From: Novosphingobium sp. ZN18A2
GTDB taxonomy: Bacteria > Pseudomonadota > Alphaproteobacteria > Sphingomonadales > Sphingomonadaceae
DNA: 64,000 nucleotides
Assembly: GCF_036784765.1 (NCBI RefSeq)
Contig: NZ_CP136651.1
Span: 2,232,001 to 2,296,000 of the forward strand
Direction of reading: 5' to 3'
Shown here: one piece after another, positions 18,523 to 28,263 of the stretch
Numbering within the stretch: the first letter of the stretch is position 1
How the letters are laid out: the number at the start of each line of letters is the position of its first letter
Notes under the pieces: generated by a model
Told to the model about the DNA's origin: nothing
Seen by the model: the letters and a program-made list of their open reading frames with translations, nothing else
Databases searched by the model: none
Made by a program: the position numbers and the translations under genes

Positions 18523-19884
18523 TCAATCGCGGGCGGGCAGCGTCAGCACAAAGCGCGCACCGCCGCTTTCGGCACGTTCGACCATCAGATCCCCGTCCAT
18601 CGCGCGCGCCAGCCGCCGCGAAATATACAGACCAAGCCCGCTGCCGCCGTCGCCGCTACGGCCAAGCCGCTCGAACTTTTCGAAAACGCGGTCGGCCTGA
18701 TCGGGCGTCAGCCCTTCCCCTTCATCCTCGACCGCGACCCATGCGCGGCCATCGGTGATGCCGCAACGGATCGTGACGGTCGTCTCTTCCGGACTGTAGC
18801 GGATCGCGTTGCTGATAAGGTTCAGCAGCACCTGGAGAACCCGCCGGTCTTCCCCCACCGCAGGCACTTGCGGTTCTTCCGGCGGAACGGCCAGCACGAT
18901 GGCCCGTTCCGCGGCGCGCACCGAAAGGATGCCGGCGGCACGGCGCGCGCAATCCGCCAGATCGATGTGATCGGGAGCCGTCGAAAAATCAGCCGATTCA
19001 ATCGCTTCCAGATCGGCCAGGTCTTCCACCAGCCCCAGCAGGTGGCGCCCCGCCTCGGCTATGTCGCCGGCATAGGAGCCATAGGCATCCGCCAAAGGCC
19101 CCGCCAGACGGGTGCGGATCGTTTCGGCATTGGCAATGATGCGATTGATGGGCTGGACCAGCGCCGGCCCAAGTTCGCGCGCAAGCAGGGCATTGTACCC
19201 GCCTTCCGCACCCTCGTTCAGCTTTGCATCGTTGCCCGGCAGGCTGTCGATGGCGAGTGGCAGCAGGAACATGTCCAGGCCCCCCGCCTTCAGTGGGGAG
19301 AAGCGTACCTGCCATTCGGCCTTTCCGCCGCGAAGCAGCACGCCCGCCCCGTCAAGCAGGCGCCAGTGCAGCCCGTCGCGGTCCATGCCGCCTTCAAGGC
19401 GGACAAACGTGGTCCAGCGCCGCCCGCGCCCCGCGTTCATCTCGTTCGCCAGCGTGTGCAGCCGTTCATCCCGCGCTTGCGCGAAGACGATCGCCTGATC
19501 CTCATCCAGTCTTGCGGTCAGCCCGGCAATCTGGCCAAGCAGCGCCTCATCGGACAGCGGTGCCAACCCCTCCGGGACGCCCGGAGAGGCCTGCCACTGG
19601 CCGATCTCCACAATCGTTCCATCACCGAATGGTTCTACCCTCGCCCAAAGCGAAATGGGCTGGCCATCGTCGTCAACGGTCAGGCTGCGGGACAGGCGCA
19701 TGTGCTGCCGCCGGGCCTTGCGCACAAGGCCAAGCAACGCAGGCACCGCGATAACGCCCGGAATAACCCCGCCACATCGCCGCTGGAGCGCGGCAATGGC
19801 CTCGTCCGCCTCGACCAGCCGGTCGCGGTCGTCGCAGCGGGCCCGCAGCGGTCCGGCCGTCCCGGTCGAAGCGGCGCTGCTCAT
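18523..19884 (-). CDS. Kinase-like protein with intact ATPase domain but no H-box histidine
   Basis: A 453-residue protein shaped like a sensor histidine kinase. The N-terminal 225 residues are a PAS-like or unassigned region. The dimerisation region ELGPALVQPINRIIANAETI (residues 237-256) corresponds to the HELRTPLN region of normal kinases, but no His is present: alignment from PIN back puts Pro240 in its place. The HATPase domain is complete: N-box LLNLISNAIRYSP (N355, N359), G1 box EDEGEGL (D387) and G2 box GSGLGLYI. It may be a pseudokinase or a signalling ATPase, as with DivL-like proteins. It starts one base after the stop of the gene upstream, so they are coupled. Confidence 0.82.
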   Translation of the reverse strand: MSSAASTGTAGPLRARCDDRDRLVEADEAIAALQRRCGGVIPGVIAVPALLGLVRKARRQHMRLSRSLTVDDDGQPISLWARVEPFGDGTIVEIGQWQASPGVPEGLAPLSDEALLGQIAGLTARLDEDQAIVFAQARDERLHTLANEMNAGRGRRWTTFVRLEGGMDRDGLHWRLLDGAGVLLRGGKAEWQVRFSPLKAGGLDMFLLPLAIDSLPGNDAKLNEGAEGGYNALLARELGPALVQPINRIIANAETIRTRLAGPLADAYGSYAGDIAEAGRHLLGLVEDLADLEAIESADFSTAPDHIDLADCARRAAGILSVRAAERAIVLAVPPEEPQVPAVGEDRRVLQVLLNLISNAIRYSPEETTVTIRCGITDGRAWVAVEDEGEGLTPDQADRVFEKFERLGRSGDGGSGLGLYISRRLARAMDGDLMVERAESGGARFVLTLPARD

Positions 19885-19885
19885 G

Positions 19886-20854
19886 TCAATGGCCGGCCGT
19901 TCCGGCGGATTGCCCCAGCAGGGCAGCCGCGCGGTCGGCGTGCAGGGCTTCGAGCCCTTCGGGAAGCTCGACATCGGGATGGATCGCAGCGAATTGCGTG
20001 ACAAGCGCATCGCGCTTCAACCCGCAGGCGGCAAGCGCCAGCACAAGGCGCCCCATCTGTCCGTCGGTGGTGGACATCATCGCCGCATCCCGGTCCTGCC
20101 CGGCACCCAGCGCCAGCGCGGACAGGAACAGTGCGACGCCTGCGTCCTCTATCGAAAGCGCGGCAGCGGCATTGTTGCCCATTTCACCCAGTAACCCGGC
20201 CGCAAGATCCACGCGCGCCGCGTGGTTTTCGTGCTCCGCGCGCAACGTTTCCTCGGCGGATGCCGCGCATTCGTCCATCGCCGGGTCCTGCCCTGCCTGC
20301 GCGCGCATGGTGAGCATCGCCGCATGGAAGAAATCGCCCGGAAGTTCTGCCAGCGGCATCTCCATCCGCCGCTGCGTCTGGCAGAACCGCGCCTGCGCGG
20401 TGAGAAAGTGCATCGCCACCGTCGCCACTTCGGGCAAGGCGGATGCGACTTGCGCCTGGAGCAGCGGCGAGAGGACGGGATCGATCGACCGTTCCCGCTC
20501 AAGCCGGCAGGTTAGCTGGTATTCCAGTGCAAGCGCATGGAAATGCGCGATCAATGCCTGGTTTCCGGCGAGTGCCACGGCAAGTTCCGGCGCCGCTTCT
20601 TCCGCCCAGCCGTGCGCATCGTCGTACCCGGCCGCCCGCGCCAGCGCGATAACAAGCTGGCGCGCGACATCGGCCACCATCCCGCGCACACGCGCGATCA
20701 CTTCGTCACTGAAGACGGAATGATCGTCGCTGCGCAGGAGATGGCGCAGGATCACAGCATTGTTCTCCGCAACCTGCAGGGACGCAGCCAGTTCGTCACG
20801 CAACAGCGCGTCGATCGACTCCGTCCCGGCCGTGGGATACGCCGATTGCATCAT
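19886..20854 (-). CDS. Hypothetical Ala-rich helical protein
   Basis: A 322-residue, mostly alpha-helical acidic protein with no signal peptide or membrane segment and no motif I recognise. Helical stretches such as DALLRDELAASLQVAENNAV and VIALARAAGYDDAHGWAEEA dominate, and it has no conserved catalytic pattern visible by eye. It sits between a membrane protein and the His-less kinase-like gene on the same strand with tight spacing (9 bp and 1 bp), so it probably works with them. The start is the first of two adjacent ATGs at 20854 and 20851. Confidence 0.75.
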   Translation of the reverse strand: MMQSAYPTAGTESIDALLRDELAASLQVAENNAVILRHLLRSDDHSVFSDEVIARVRGMVADVARQLVIALARAAGYDDAHGWAEEAAPELAVALAGNQALIAHFHALALEYQLTCRLERERSIDPVLSPLLQAQVASALPEVATVAMHFLTAQARFCQTQRRMEMPLAELPGDFFHAAMLTMRAQAGQDPAMDECAASAEETLRAEHENHAARVDLAAGLLGEMGNNAAAALSIEDAGVALFLSALALGAGQDRDAAMMSTTDGQMGRLVLALAACGLKRDALVTQFAAIHPDVELPEGLEALHADRAAALLGQSAGTAGH

Positions 20855-20863
20855 GCCTTCGCC

Positions 20864-22102
20864 TTAGCGGCTTTTGGTTAAGGGCGGGTTAGGGTTGTCA
20901 GGCAACAGGTAGGTGGAAACGACCGCCATCGCCAGTATCAGCAATGCGATTATCGCCACGGCCATGTCGAAAGGCAGAAAGGCGCTCACCAGAATCAGCA
21001 CCAGCGCCGCCACGGCACGATCCGCCAGCCATCGCGTCCAGCCCATTCCCGGCAAGACGCGCGGCACAAGCCGCAACAGGCCGAAAAGCACCAGCGGCGC
21101 AAACAGGTCCGCACCCGCCGGCAATCCGGCCGCAAGCGGCAATTCGCTGCGCCAGGCGCACAGCGCGACGAACGCGGCATCCAGCAGCCAGGAAAATGCC
21201 GCCGAAAATCCGAAGCGGTCCGGGCTGTCGACAACGGAAACACGCTCAATCCGGTCAAGGAGAACCGCGCTGCTCCGCGCCAGCCACGCAAACCCAAGCA
21301 GTGCGAACCCGGTGCCTGCATAGCCGAACCATCCTGCGCCCAGCCCAAGCAGGGCGGCAAGCGCGGCACCGGCAGACACGATCCACGGACGCGTGCCGGC
21401 ATGGAGGATGGCGGGGCCGGTGGTTCGCACCAGCAGGCGGCTGGCAGCGACGCCCGGCGATTCCGGCCCTTGAGCCGCCGTATGGATCTTCATCCACGCG
21501 GATTCGACGTTCGCGGCCTCATCCTCCGAGCGGACGAGTTGCCACGTTCCGGCGGCTACCGATCCCGCCGGGATGCCTTTCAGCGGCACGCCAGCCTGCA
21601 CGGCGATGCGCAAGAGCGCGGATTGCGCGCTCCAGTCGCCCGGCAATTCGCCCAGCCGTGCCACCAGCCGGCCGGGAAGGCGCATCGCGCCGGCATCGGA
21701 ATGGTTGATATCCAGCCGTTCGAAACCCGCGGGCAGGCCCGTTTCCACCGGCAGCGTCAATACCGCCGGGCCTTCTTCCAGCACGTCGCGCGCGGTTGCC
21801 GGGATGGCAAGGAACCCATCCGAAAAGACGAACAGCTCGTCCGCCGGGCTGACCAGCGGCACAAGTGCGCGCGGCGCGGCGATCACGTGGAATTGCGCCC
21901 CGGCGTCCTCCGCCACGTGCTGCAACGCGACGAGATCGGCCTCAAGCCGCTCTGCCAGGAACACGATCCGGGTGCAGCCCAGCGCAAGCGCCAGGGCCAG
22001 CTGGTGACGCGCCACGCTTCGTCCGCCGACGTGCAGCCCGCCGCGCAGAGCTTCATCGCCGTCAGCGGCGGATTCCAGCATAGAAAGAAGTGCGACCCGC
22101 AC
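20864..22102 (-). CDS. Membrane protein with N-terminal nucleotidyltransferase-like region
   Basis: A 412-residue protein in two halves. Residues 1-200 look like a soluble alpha/beta domain (GGRSVARHQLALALALGCTR, then IVFLAERL and VFSDGFLAIPA), loosely resembling a sugar-nucleotide transferase fold, but I see no catalytic signature that proves it. From about residue 225 there are five or more hydrophobic helices and a short polar tail. The start codon is GTG with GGGAGGA 8 bases upstream. It heads the three-gene operon that ends in the His-less kinase-like gene. A GTG start and no close family match leave the function open. Confidence 0.7.
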   Translation of the reverse strand: MRVALLSMLESAADGDEALRGGLHVGGRSVARHQLALALALGCTRIVFLAERLEADLVALQHVAEDAGAQFHVIAAPRALVPLVSPADELFVFSDGFLAIPATARDVLEEGPAVLTLPVETGLPAGFERLDINHSDAGAMRLPGRLVARLGELPGDWSAQSALLRIAVQAGVPLKGIPAGSVAAGTWQLVRSEDEAANVESAWMKIHTAAQGPESPGVAASRLLVRTTGPAILHAGTRPWIVSAGAALAALLGLGAGWFGYAGTGFALLGFAWLARSSAVLLDRIERVSVVDSPDRFGFSAAFSWLLDAAFVALCAWRSELPLAAGLPAGADLFAPLVLFGLLRLVPRVLPGMGWTRWLADRAVAALVLILVSAFLPFDMAVAIIALLILAMAVVSTYLLPDNPNPPLTKSR

Positions 22103-22177
22103 CTGATGCGTCCTCCCGGGGGAAAGCCGGAGAGATAGGGATACGAAGCCGCGCTGCCAAGCGCGCTTGGGGTGGGC

Positions 22178-22486
22178 TCAATCGCGGTCGGACGAAAGAT
22201 CGGTGATAAAACGCTCTATTCGTCGCAGGATGCCGGGTTCCCCCGGTGCGGCCTCAAGCGCCTCTTCGGCGAGGACGATAAGCTGTTCGGCATGAAAACT
22301 GGCGGCAAGCCCCTTCAGGCGCATGGCTGCGATCTGCCAGTTTCCATCGCATCGCGAACGTCGCATCAGGTCAAGCTGCTGTGCCGCGCTTTCGATGAAC
22401 GCGGCCCGCAATTCAAGGAACAAAGCGGCATCGTCGCCCGAAACAAGCGCCAGATTCGCGTCGATTCCTTCGCCGAGGTAGGCCAT
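22178..22486 (-). CDS. Degenerate Hpt-domain protein (phospho-His replaced by Met)
   Basis: A 102-residue protein with the helical outline of a histidine phosphotransfer domain. In such domains the phospho-accepting His sits in a motif like AHTLKGSA. Here the segment AAMRLKGLAASFHAEQL has Met55 where the His belongs, while the flanking LKG is kept. His65 lies in the following helix, at a position where family members usually have Gly. It therefore cannot be a normal phosphotransfer protein. It lies 75 bp upstream of the three-gene operon above, on the same strand, and is divergent from the long coiled-coil gene. Confidence 0.65.
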   Translation of the reverse strand: MAYLGEGIDANLALVSGDDAALFLELRAAFIESAAQQLDLMRRSRCDGNWQIAAMRLKGLAASFHAEQLIVLAEEALEAAPGEPGILRRIERFITDLSSDRD

Positions 22487-22557
22487 TCGGCAACACCTAG
22501 CGAAGGAAAGTTAAGGCGGGGTTTAGACTTGCCCCCGGCTCATGATATGAAGACGGC

Positions 22558-25275
22558 ATGAGTGCGGGATCACGGATCATTCCGATCGAGGGTGCGGATG
22601 CGGCCGATTCGGCTGCCGATACGCCATATGAAGCAACCCAGCTGGCAGACGAGGATACGACTGCCGAAGCCGAAGCGCCGTGGGATGAAGCCTTCGAGGA
22701 TGAACCTGCACAAGCGCGTGGCGGATGGATCGCGCCGGTGCTTGCCGGCATGGCAATCGCCGCGTGGACGGGCTTTTTCGCTTTCGCCCACTGGCCCGCA
22801 ATCGCCGCGCCGGCGCCGCTGGCGCAATGGGCCGACTGGGTCGCTTCGTGGTCCGTGCCCGTGCTGCTTGTGTTGGTGATCCTTCTTGTCACCTTGCGCA
22901 CGAGCCGCCGCGAAGCGGCGCGCTTCGGCGACGTTACGCGCGATCTGGCGCATCATTCGGCTCTGCTTGAAGACCGGCTTCGCACGGTCAACACCGAACT
23001 TTCTCTGGCACGTGACTTCATCGCGTCACAGGCGCGCGACCTTGAAGCGCTGGGGCGCATCGCGGTCGATCGCCTGTCCGGCAGCGCGGGCCAGCTGGAA
23101 ACCCTGATCGGCGACAATGGCGAAAAGCTGGATCGGATCGCCTCCGTTTCCGAAAGCGCCACGGAAAACATGGAAAAGCTGCGCGGGCAGCTTCCCGTGA
23201 TCGCCAACGCTGCCAAGGACGTAACCAACAATATCGGCAACGCAGGCCGCACCGCGCACATGCAGCTGGAAGACCTGGTTGCGGGCTTCCACAGGCTGAA
23301 CGAATTCGGCGTCGCCAGCGAAAAGCAGGTCGACATGCTGCGCGGACGTCTGGCCGAAATTCATGACGAGCTGGAACAGCGCGCGGGGCAGATGCAGGAA
23401 ATCGCCACCGCGCGGTTCTCGACGCTCAACGAGGAAAGCGAAACGCTGCGCGCGCGGCTGGACCAGGACGAGATCGCCGCACTTGCCGCAATTCGCGGCC
23501 GCGCTGAGGCGCTGGGCGAAGAACTGGCGGCTCATCGCGATTCGCTGGCCGGAGCGGAACGCGAAATGCTCTCCGCGCTGCGCGAACGGCTGGCCACGCT
23601 CTCCAACGAAAGCGAAGAGCACAGCCGCCGGTTCGCCGAAGCGGAATCGACGGCGCTCGCACACTGGCAGGACCGCGCCGAAGCGCATGCTGCTTCGATC
23701 CGTCAGGCCATAGATGCGCTGACCGAAGACCATGACCGTGCGGTAACGGCCGCGGCAGAACGCCTTGCCTCTTTCGAGGACCACGCGCGCACGATCTCTT
23801 CGGGCATGGAGGAGCACGCGAAAACCGCCGAAACCGCGCTTGGATCGCGTTTCGCGGCCATGTCTTCAAGCCTTGCCGAGCAGCGCGAAACGCTGTCGCG
23901 GCGGCTGGAGGAAATCGACACGGCCATTTCCGAACGGCGCGATGCGATCGCGGACGCCGGTGCGCGCGCGGCGGACGAACTGGCGCGCAAGCTTGCGGAC
24001 CTCGACGCGGTGATGGAAGAGCACCGCGAACGGCAGGAAACCAACGCTCAGGGCCTTGCCGCGCAGTGCGACGCTGTGGGTGAGCGGGCGGCGGCGCTTG
24101 CCGAAACCCTGCGTGCATCAAGCGAACATGGCGAGCATACCGCCCGCGCCGTCAGCCAGGCGCTGGCCCATCTCAACGACAGGCTTGGCGCAAGCCGCGA
24201 AACGCTGCACGGCACAAGCGGCGACATCACCGACCTGACCGACGCGGCCGTGCGACTGCTGGAACTTATCCAGGCCAGCAGCGATCACGCGCGCGATCAC
24301 ATACCGGTCGCCATCGGAGAGGCGGAACAGCGTCTGCACGCCATAGATGACCGCGTGATGAGCCTGAGCGACACGATCTCGGAAGCTGGCAAACGCGGCA
24401 GCGACCTGTCCGATTATGTGCTTGCGGCAAGGCGCGAAGTTACTGGGACGATTTCGGAGATGTCGTCGCTCCACCAGACGATGTCCGACGAGGCCGTGGC
24501 CCACGGCGAAAAGATCGCGGCGATGCAGCAGCGCCTTGCCGAAGCGCGCACCGAAAGCGAGGCGTTGAGCCGCGATGTGGACGAGGTGCTGACGGCGGCG
24601 ATTGCGCGCCTGTCCGAAGCCGCGCAAAAGGCCAGCGCGGACCTGAAGGGCAATACCGCCGCGGAAATCGACGCGCTGGCGGAAAAGCTGGGAAGCGAAA
24701 CGAGCGAGGCGCTGGCCAAGGTCATGAAATCGCGCGGCGCGGAACTGGTCGCGCGGCTGGAAGAAGCGCTCGACAACGCGGCAGAGGCAAGCCGCGACAC
24801 CGCGTTGGCGATGCGCGACCAGCTTGCCAAGGTGGACGAGCTTGCGGGGAACCTGGAAAACCGCGTCGCCCGCGCCCGCGAACGCGCGGAAGAGCAGGTG
24901 GACAACGATTTCGCCCGTCGCGCCGCGTTGATCACCGAAGCGCTCAACTCTACCGCCATCGACATTGCGAAGGCGCTTTCGGCCGATGTTTCGGAAACCG
25001 CGTGGGCATCGTACCTGCGCGGCGACCGCGGCATCTTCACGCGCCGCGCGGTCAGCCTGCTGGACAGCGCCGAAGCCAAGGCGGTTCAGCAGCATTACGA
25101 AAACGATGCCGAGTTCCAGAGCCACGTGAACCGCTACATCCACGACTTCGAGGCGATGCTGCGGCAGCTGCTTTCAACGCGTGACGGCAATGCGCTGGGC
25201 GTGACGCTGCTTTCTTCCGACATGGGCAAGCTCTATGTCGCGCTGGCTCAAGGGATCGAGCGGCTCCGCGCCTGA
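22558..25275 (+). CDS. Large membrane-anchored coiled-coil protein (TipN-like architecture)
   Basis: A 905-residue protein: an acidic, Ala/Asp-rich N-terminal tail, two membrane helices (about residues 57-79 and 98-113), then about 650 residues of heptad-rich coiled coil. The C-terminal part (from about 780) is a separate region with DNDFARRAALITEALNSTAI and RNA-free globular look including YLRGDRGIFTRRAVSLL. Two N-terminal membrane helices followed by a long coiled coil is the architecture of the Caulobacter polarity factor TipN, of similar size. Homology to TipN is my hypothesis, not shown. It diverges from the degenerate Hpt gene and ends at a bidirectional terminator. Confidence 0.75.
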   Translation: MSAGSRIIPIEGADAADSAADTPYEATQLADEDTTAEAEAPWDEAFEDEPAQARGGWIAPVLAGMAIAAWTGFFAFAHWPAIAAPAPLAQWADWVASWSVPVLLVLVILLVTLRTSRREAARFGDVTRDLAHHSALLEDRLRTVNTELSLARDFIASQARDLEALGRIAVDRLSGSAGQLETLIGDNGEKLDRIASVSESATENMEKLRGQLPVIANAAKDVTNNIGNAGRTAHMQLEDLVAGFHRLNEFGVASEKQVDMLRGRLAEIHDELEQRAGQMQEIATARFSTLNEESETLRARLDQDEIAALAAIRGRAEALGEELAAHRDSLAGAEREMLSALRERLATLSNESEEHSRRFAEAESTALAHWQDRAEAHAASIRQAIDALTEDHDRAVTAAAERLASFEDHARTISSGMEEHAKTAETALGSRFAAMSSSLAEQRETLSRRLEEIDTAISERRDAIADAGARAADELARKLADLDAVMEEHRERQETNAQGLAAQCDAVGERAAALAETLRASSEHGEHTARAVSQALAHLNDRLGASRETLHGTSGDITDLTDAAVRLLELIQASSDHARDHIPVAIGEAEQRLHAIDDRVMSLSDTISEAGKRGSDLSDYVLAARREVTGTISEMSSLHQTMSDEAVAHGEKIAAMQQRLAEARTESEALSRDVDEVLTAAIARLSEAAQKASADLKGNTAAEIDALAEKLGSETSEALAKVMKSRGAELVARLEEALDNAAEASRDTALAMRDQLAKVDELAGNLENRVARARERAEEQVDNDFARRAALITEALNSTAIDIAKALSADVSETAWASYLRGDRGIFTRRAVSLLDSAEAKAVQQHYENDAEFQSHVNRYIHDFEAMLRQLLSTRDGNALGVTLLSSDMGKLYVALAQGIERLRA

Positions 25276-25579
25276 GGACTTTCGTGCGTTTCAGGCTGTT
25301 CGGGCCGCTTTGACGGATGCGGTTTCGATGCGGCTGATGGCCTGCCCCTGCTGACGACCTGCGCCTACGAGCGTTGAATCGGGTTGCACATCCGGCGCTT
25401 GCGCAATGCGCTTCGACAGGCTCAGGGCGAACGGGTGTCTGGAAGGCTGCATTGCCTTGGGTCACGCAAATTTATGTCAAATTCAGGTGGCTGCCAGATG
25501 CCGCTGATCGGACCGGAAACGAGAAAGGCCGCCTCCCGAACCCGGAAGGCGGCCTTTTCCTTTTGCGTCGACGCTCTCG
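25276..25579. other. 304-bp convergent intergenic region with a sphingomonad-type repeat motif
   Basis: No gene is supported here. At 25411-25434 the stretch CTTCGACAGGCTCAG followed by GGCGAACGG resembles a short dispersed motif I recall as frequent between genes in sphingomonad and related genomes. It occurs only once in this window, so the repeat status is from memory. The region ends in a strong bidirectional terminator (25524-25557). Confidence 0.35.
25524..25557. terminator. Strong bidirectional intrinsic terminator
   Basis: AAAGGCCGCCT at 25524-25534 and AGGCGGCCTTT at 25547-25557 are exact reverse complements, giving an 11-bp stem with a 12-base loop. T-rich sequence follows on the plus strand (TTTTCCTTTT) and A-rich sequence precedes it. 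It terminates both the coiled-coil gene and the convergent permease gene. Confidence 0.85.
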
Positions 25580-27175
25580 TCAGGCGTCGTTACCGCCCGG
25601 CGTGTGCGCACCCGGCATCGGCGGAACCGGCTGCGGCGGACTGTCGGTATCGTCCTCGTGCACGTCGATGATGCCGCGCCCCACGTGGCTCTTGCGGAAG
25701 CCGTAGAGGAAATAGACGACAAGGCCGATACCGCCCCAGACGGGCAGCACCAGCATCGCCTCTATCGGCAGGTTGAAATAGAGCAGCAGGCATCCGACCG
25801 CCGAAATCGGCGCTATCACCCACACGATCGGCGTGCGGAACGGGCGCGCGCGATTCGGGTCGCGCACGCGCAGGACCAGCACCGCGATCGACACCATGAA
25901 GAACGCGAACAGCGTGCCAGAGTTCGAAATGTCGGCAAGCTGGCCCACCGGCAGCAGCGCCGCGGCGATGGCCACGAAAACGCCGGTAATCAGCGTGACG
26001 ATGTGCGGGGTCTTCCACTTCGGGTGAACCGTGGCGAGCTTTTCTGGAAGCAGGCCGTCACGCGCCATGACGAAGAAGATACGCGTCTGGCCGAACAACA
26101 TCATCAGGATGACCGAAGGCAGCGCCAGGTTGGCGGCAAGGCCGATAAGGTCGCCCGCCCAGGTATAGTTCACCGCGCGCAGCACGTGGGCCAGCGCTTC
26201 CTTGGAACAGACCAGCGGTTCCTGCCCCTGTGCGACCAATGCCTGGCACTGGTTCATGAATTCGGGCGTACCCGGCTGCACGCCCAGCGCCGTGGGCTGC
26301 GCGCCGATGGCTCCGATCGCGCCCGCAGCGACGAGAAGGTAGAAAACCGTACAGATCGCGAGGCTTCCGATCAGGCCGATCGGCACGTTTCGTTGCGGGT
26401 CTTTCGTCTCTTCGGCTGCGGTCGAAACCGCATCGAACCCGACATAGGCGAAGAAGATCGATGCCGCCGCGCCCACAACGCCCAGCCCGCTGGTGCCCGC
26501 CGGGCCGAACCAGCCGTTTGGTGTGAACGGCGCGAAGTGCTGACCGTTGAGCAGCGGCAGCGTGAGGATGATGAACATCGTCAGCGCGAGCACCTTGATC
26601 GCCACCAGGAACGCATTGAACGTGGCGCTTTCCTTGGTGCCGATCATCAACAGCAGCGTAACCGCCAAAGCCACGAAGATTGCCGGAACGTTGATGATAC
26701 CGTGGCTGAAATCCACGCCGGACAGCGACCATGCCGGTCCGGCGGACAAAGCGGAGGGTAATTCGAACCCCGTCCAGCTTTTCAATAGCCCCATGAAATA
26801 GCCGGACCAGCCGACCGAAACCGCGCTGGCCGCAACCGCATATTCCAGGATCAGCGCCCAGCCGACCATCCAGGCCAGGACTTCCCCGACCACGGCATAA
26901 GTATAGGTATAGGCAGACCCGGAGACCGGCACCATCGATGCCAGTTCGGAATAGCACAGCGCCGCGACCGCGCAGACGAAGCCCGCGATCACGAAGCTCC
27001 ACATCATGCCCGGACCCGCTTTCTGGGCGGCGGCGGCGGTCAGGACGAAAATACCGGTGCCGATAATGGCGCCGACGCCGAGCAGCGTCAGCTGCACCGG
27101 CCCGAGTGTGCGGTGCAGCGACTTCTTCTCGGCCGTTGCGAGAATAGCGTCGAGCGGTTTGACGCGACCAAACAT
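25580..27175 (-). CDS. APC-family amino acid permease (cationic amino acid transporter type)
   Basis: A 531-residue inner-membrane transporter with about 12 to 14 hydrophobic segments. The N-terminal helix carries the APC signature [20 protein letters not shown], and [20 protein letters not shown] matches helix 6 of the cationic amino acid transporter/YfnA branch. It should exchange or take up amino acids by proton symport; the exact substrate cannot be read from sequence. A charged cytoplasmic tail ([17 protein letters not shown]) closes the protein. It is divergent from panB and ends at the strong terminator. Confidence 0.9.
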   Translation of the reverse strand: MFGRVKPLDAILATAEKKSLHRTLGPVQLTLLGVGAIIGTGIFVLTAAAAQKAGPGMMWSFVIAGFVCAVAALCYSELASMVPVSGSAYTYTYAVVGEVLAWMVGWALILEYAVAASAVSVGWSGYFMGLLKSWTGFELPSALSAGPAWSLSGVDFSHGIINVPAIFVALAVTLLLMIGTKESATFNAFLVAIKVLALTMFIILTLPLLNGQHFAPFTPNGWFGPAGTSGLGVVGAAASIFFAYVGFDAVSTAAEETKDPQRNVPIGLIGSLAICTVFYLLVAAGAIGAIGAQPTALGVQPGTPEFMNQCQALVAQGQEPLVCSKEALAHVLRAVNYTWAGDLIGLAANLALPSVILMMLFGQTRIFFVMARDGLLPEKLATVHPKWKTPHIVTLITGVFVAIAAALLPVGQLADISNSGTLFAFFMVSIAVLVLRVRDPNRARPFRTPIVWVIAPISAVGCLLLYFNLPIEAMLVLPVWGGIGLVVYFLYGFRKSHVGRGIIDVHEDDTDSPPQPVPPMPGAHTPGGNDA

Positions 27176-27345
27176 TCAGGTCTCCCCATGAGCCGGAGCC
27201 GAAAGCCGCGCGCACACCACGGTTCGCATTGGCAGTTGCTCCGGAAACCAGATCATGGGCCGCGAAGCTAACGGGACGGGCCGCTTGCGCAAGGGCTTTT
27301 TCCCCAGCCTTGCGCAGTTTGTTCAAGGCTCTAGAACGCGTGACC

Positions 27346-28218
27346 ATGTCCACTACGTTCCAGCTCGACACCGCGACCAGCCGCGCCAACCCCACTCCGG
27401 CCCCGATGAAGCGGCTTACCGTTCCCGCGATACGGCAGCGCAAGAAGGACGGCGTTACCGCCGAACCCATCGTGATGCTGACGGCCTATACCGCCCGGCA
27501 GGCACAGTTGCTGGATGCGCATTGCGACCTGCTGCTGGTCGGGGATTCGCTGGGCCAGGTGATTTACGGCCTGCCCTCCAGCATTCCGGTCACGCTGGAC
27601 ATGATGGCCGCGCACGGCGCGGCGGTGGTGCGCGGCAGCTATCACTCGGTCGTACTCGTCGATATGCCGTTCGGCAGCTACGAGGCCTCTCCGCAGGCCG
27701 CGTTCGAAAGTGCGTCGCGGCTGTTGAAGGAAACGGGCTGCGCGGGCGTGAAGCTGGAAGGCGGCGAAGCCATGGCAGAGACGGTTGCCTTTCTCACGCA
27801 GCGCGGAATCCCCGTGATGGGACACGTGGGCCTTACCCCCCAGGCGGTGAACGTTCTGGGCGGATACAACGCGCGCGGGCGCAGCGATGCAGAGGCGGAC
27901 AAGATCGTGTCCGACGCGAAAGCGCTGGCGGACGCCGGCGCCTTCGCGATCGTGGTGGAAGGCGTGGTGGAACCCATCGCCATCGCCGTGACCGAGGCGG
28001 TCCCCTGCCCCGTCATCGGCATCGGCGGTTCCGCCCGGTGCGACGGACAGGTTCTGGTCACGGAAGACATGCTGGGCATGTTCGAGCGCGTTCCGCGTTT
28101 CGTGAAGCGTTACGAGGAAATCGCCGAAACGATCGACGGCGCGGTCGGGCGCTATGCGGCCGATGTTCGCGCGCGGACCTTTCCGGGCGCGGAAAATACC
28201 TATCAACCGAGGAAATAA
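27346..28218 (+). CDS. panB: 3-methyl-2-oxobutanoate hydroxymethyltransferase (ketopantoate synthase)
   Basis: First step of pantothenate and hence coenzyme A synthesis: transfers a hydroxymethyl group from 5,10-methylene-THF to 2-oxoisovalerate. It has 290 residues with the TIM-barrel landmarks [47 protein letters not shown] and MGHVGLTPQ. The catalytic Glu lies in [10 protein letters not shown]. The start ATG at 27346 follows a 24-residue hydrophilic N-terminus before the conserved barrel, and longer frames are less likely. A PanE-like gene lies 23 kb away. The DUF475 gene follows after a 136-bp leader. Confidence 0.95.
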   Translation: MSTTFQLDTATSRANPTPAPMKRLTVPAIRQRKKDGVTAEPIVMLTAYTARQAQLLDAHCDLLLVGDSLGQVIYGLPSSIPVTLDMMAAHGAAVVRGSYHSVVLVDMPFGSYEASPQAAFESASRLLKETGCAGVKLEGGEAMAETVAFLTQRGIPVMGHVGLTPQAVNVLGGYNARGRSDAEADKIVSDAKALADAGAFAIVVEGVVEPIAIAVTEAVPCPVIGIGGSARCDGQVLVTEDMLGMFERVPRFVKRYEEIAETIDGAVGRYAADVRARTFPGAENTYQPRK

Positions 28219-28263
28219 CCCTCCTGCCCGATTGCGCCGCCCCGCCACGACCGACTAACTAGT

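Noticed and set aside
25604..26761. A 385-codon frame opposite the amino acid permease
   Set aside because: Arg/His/Gln-rich shadow of the permease.
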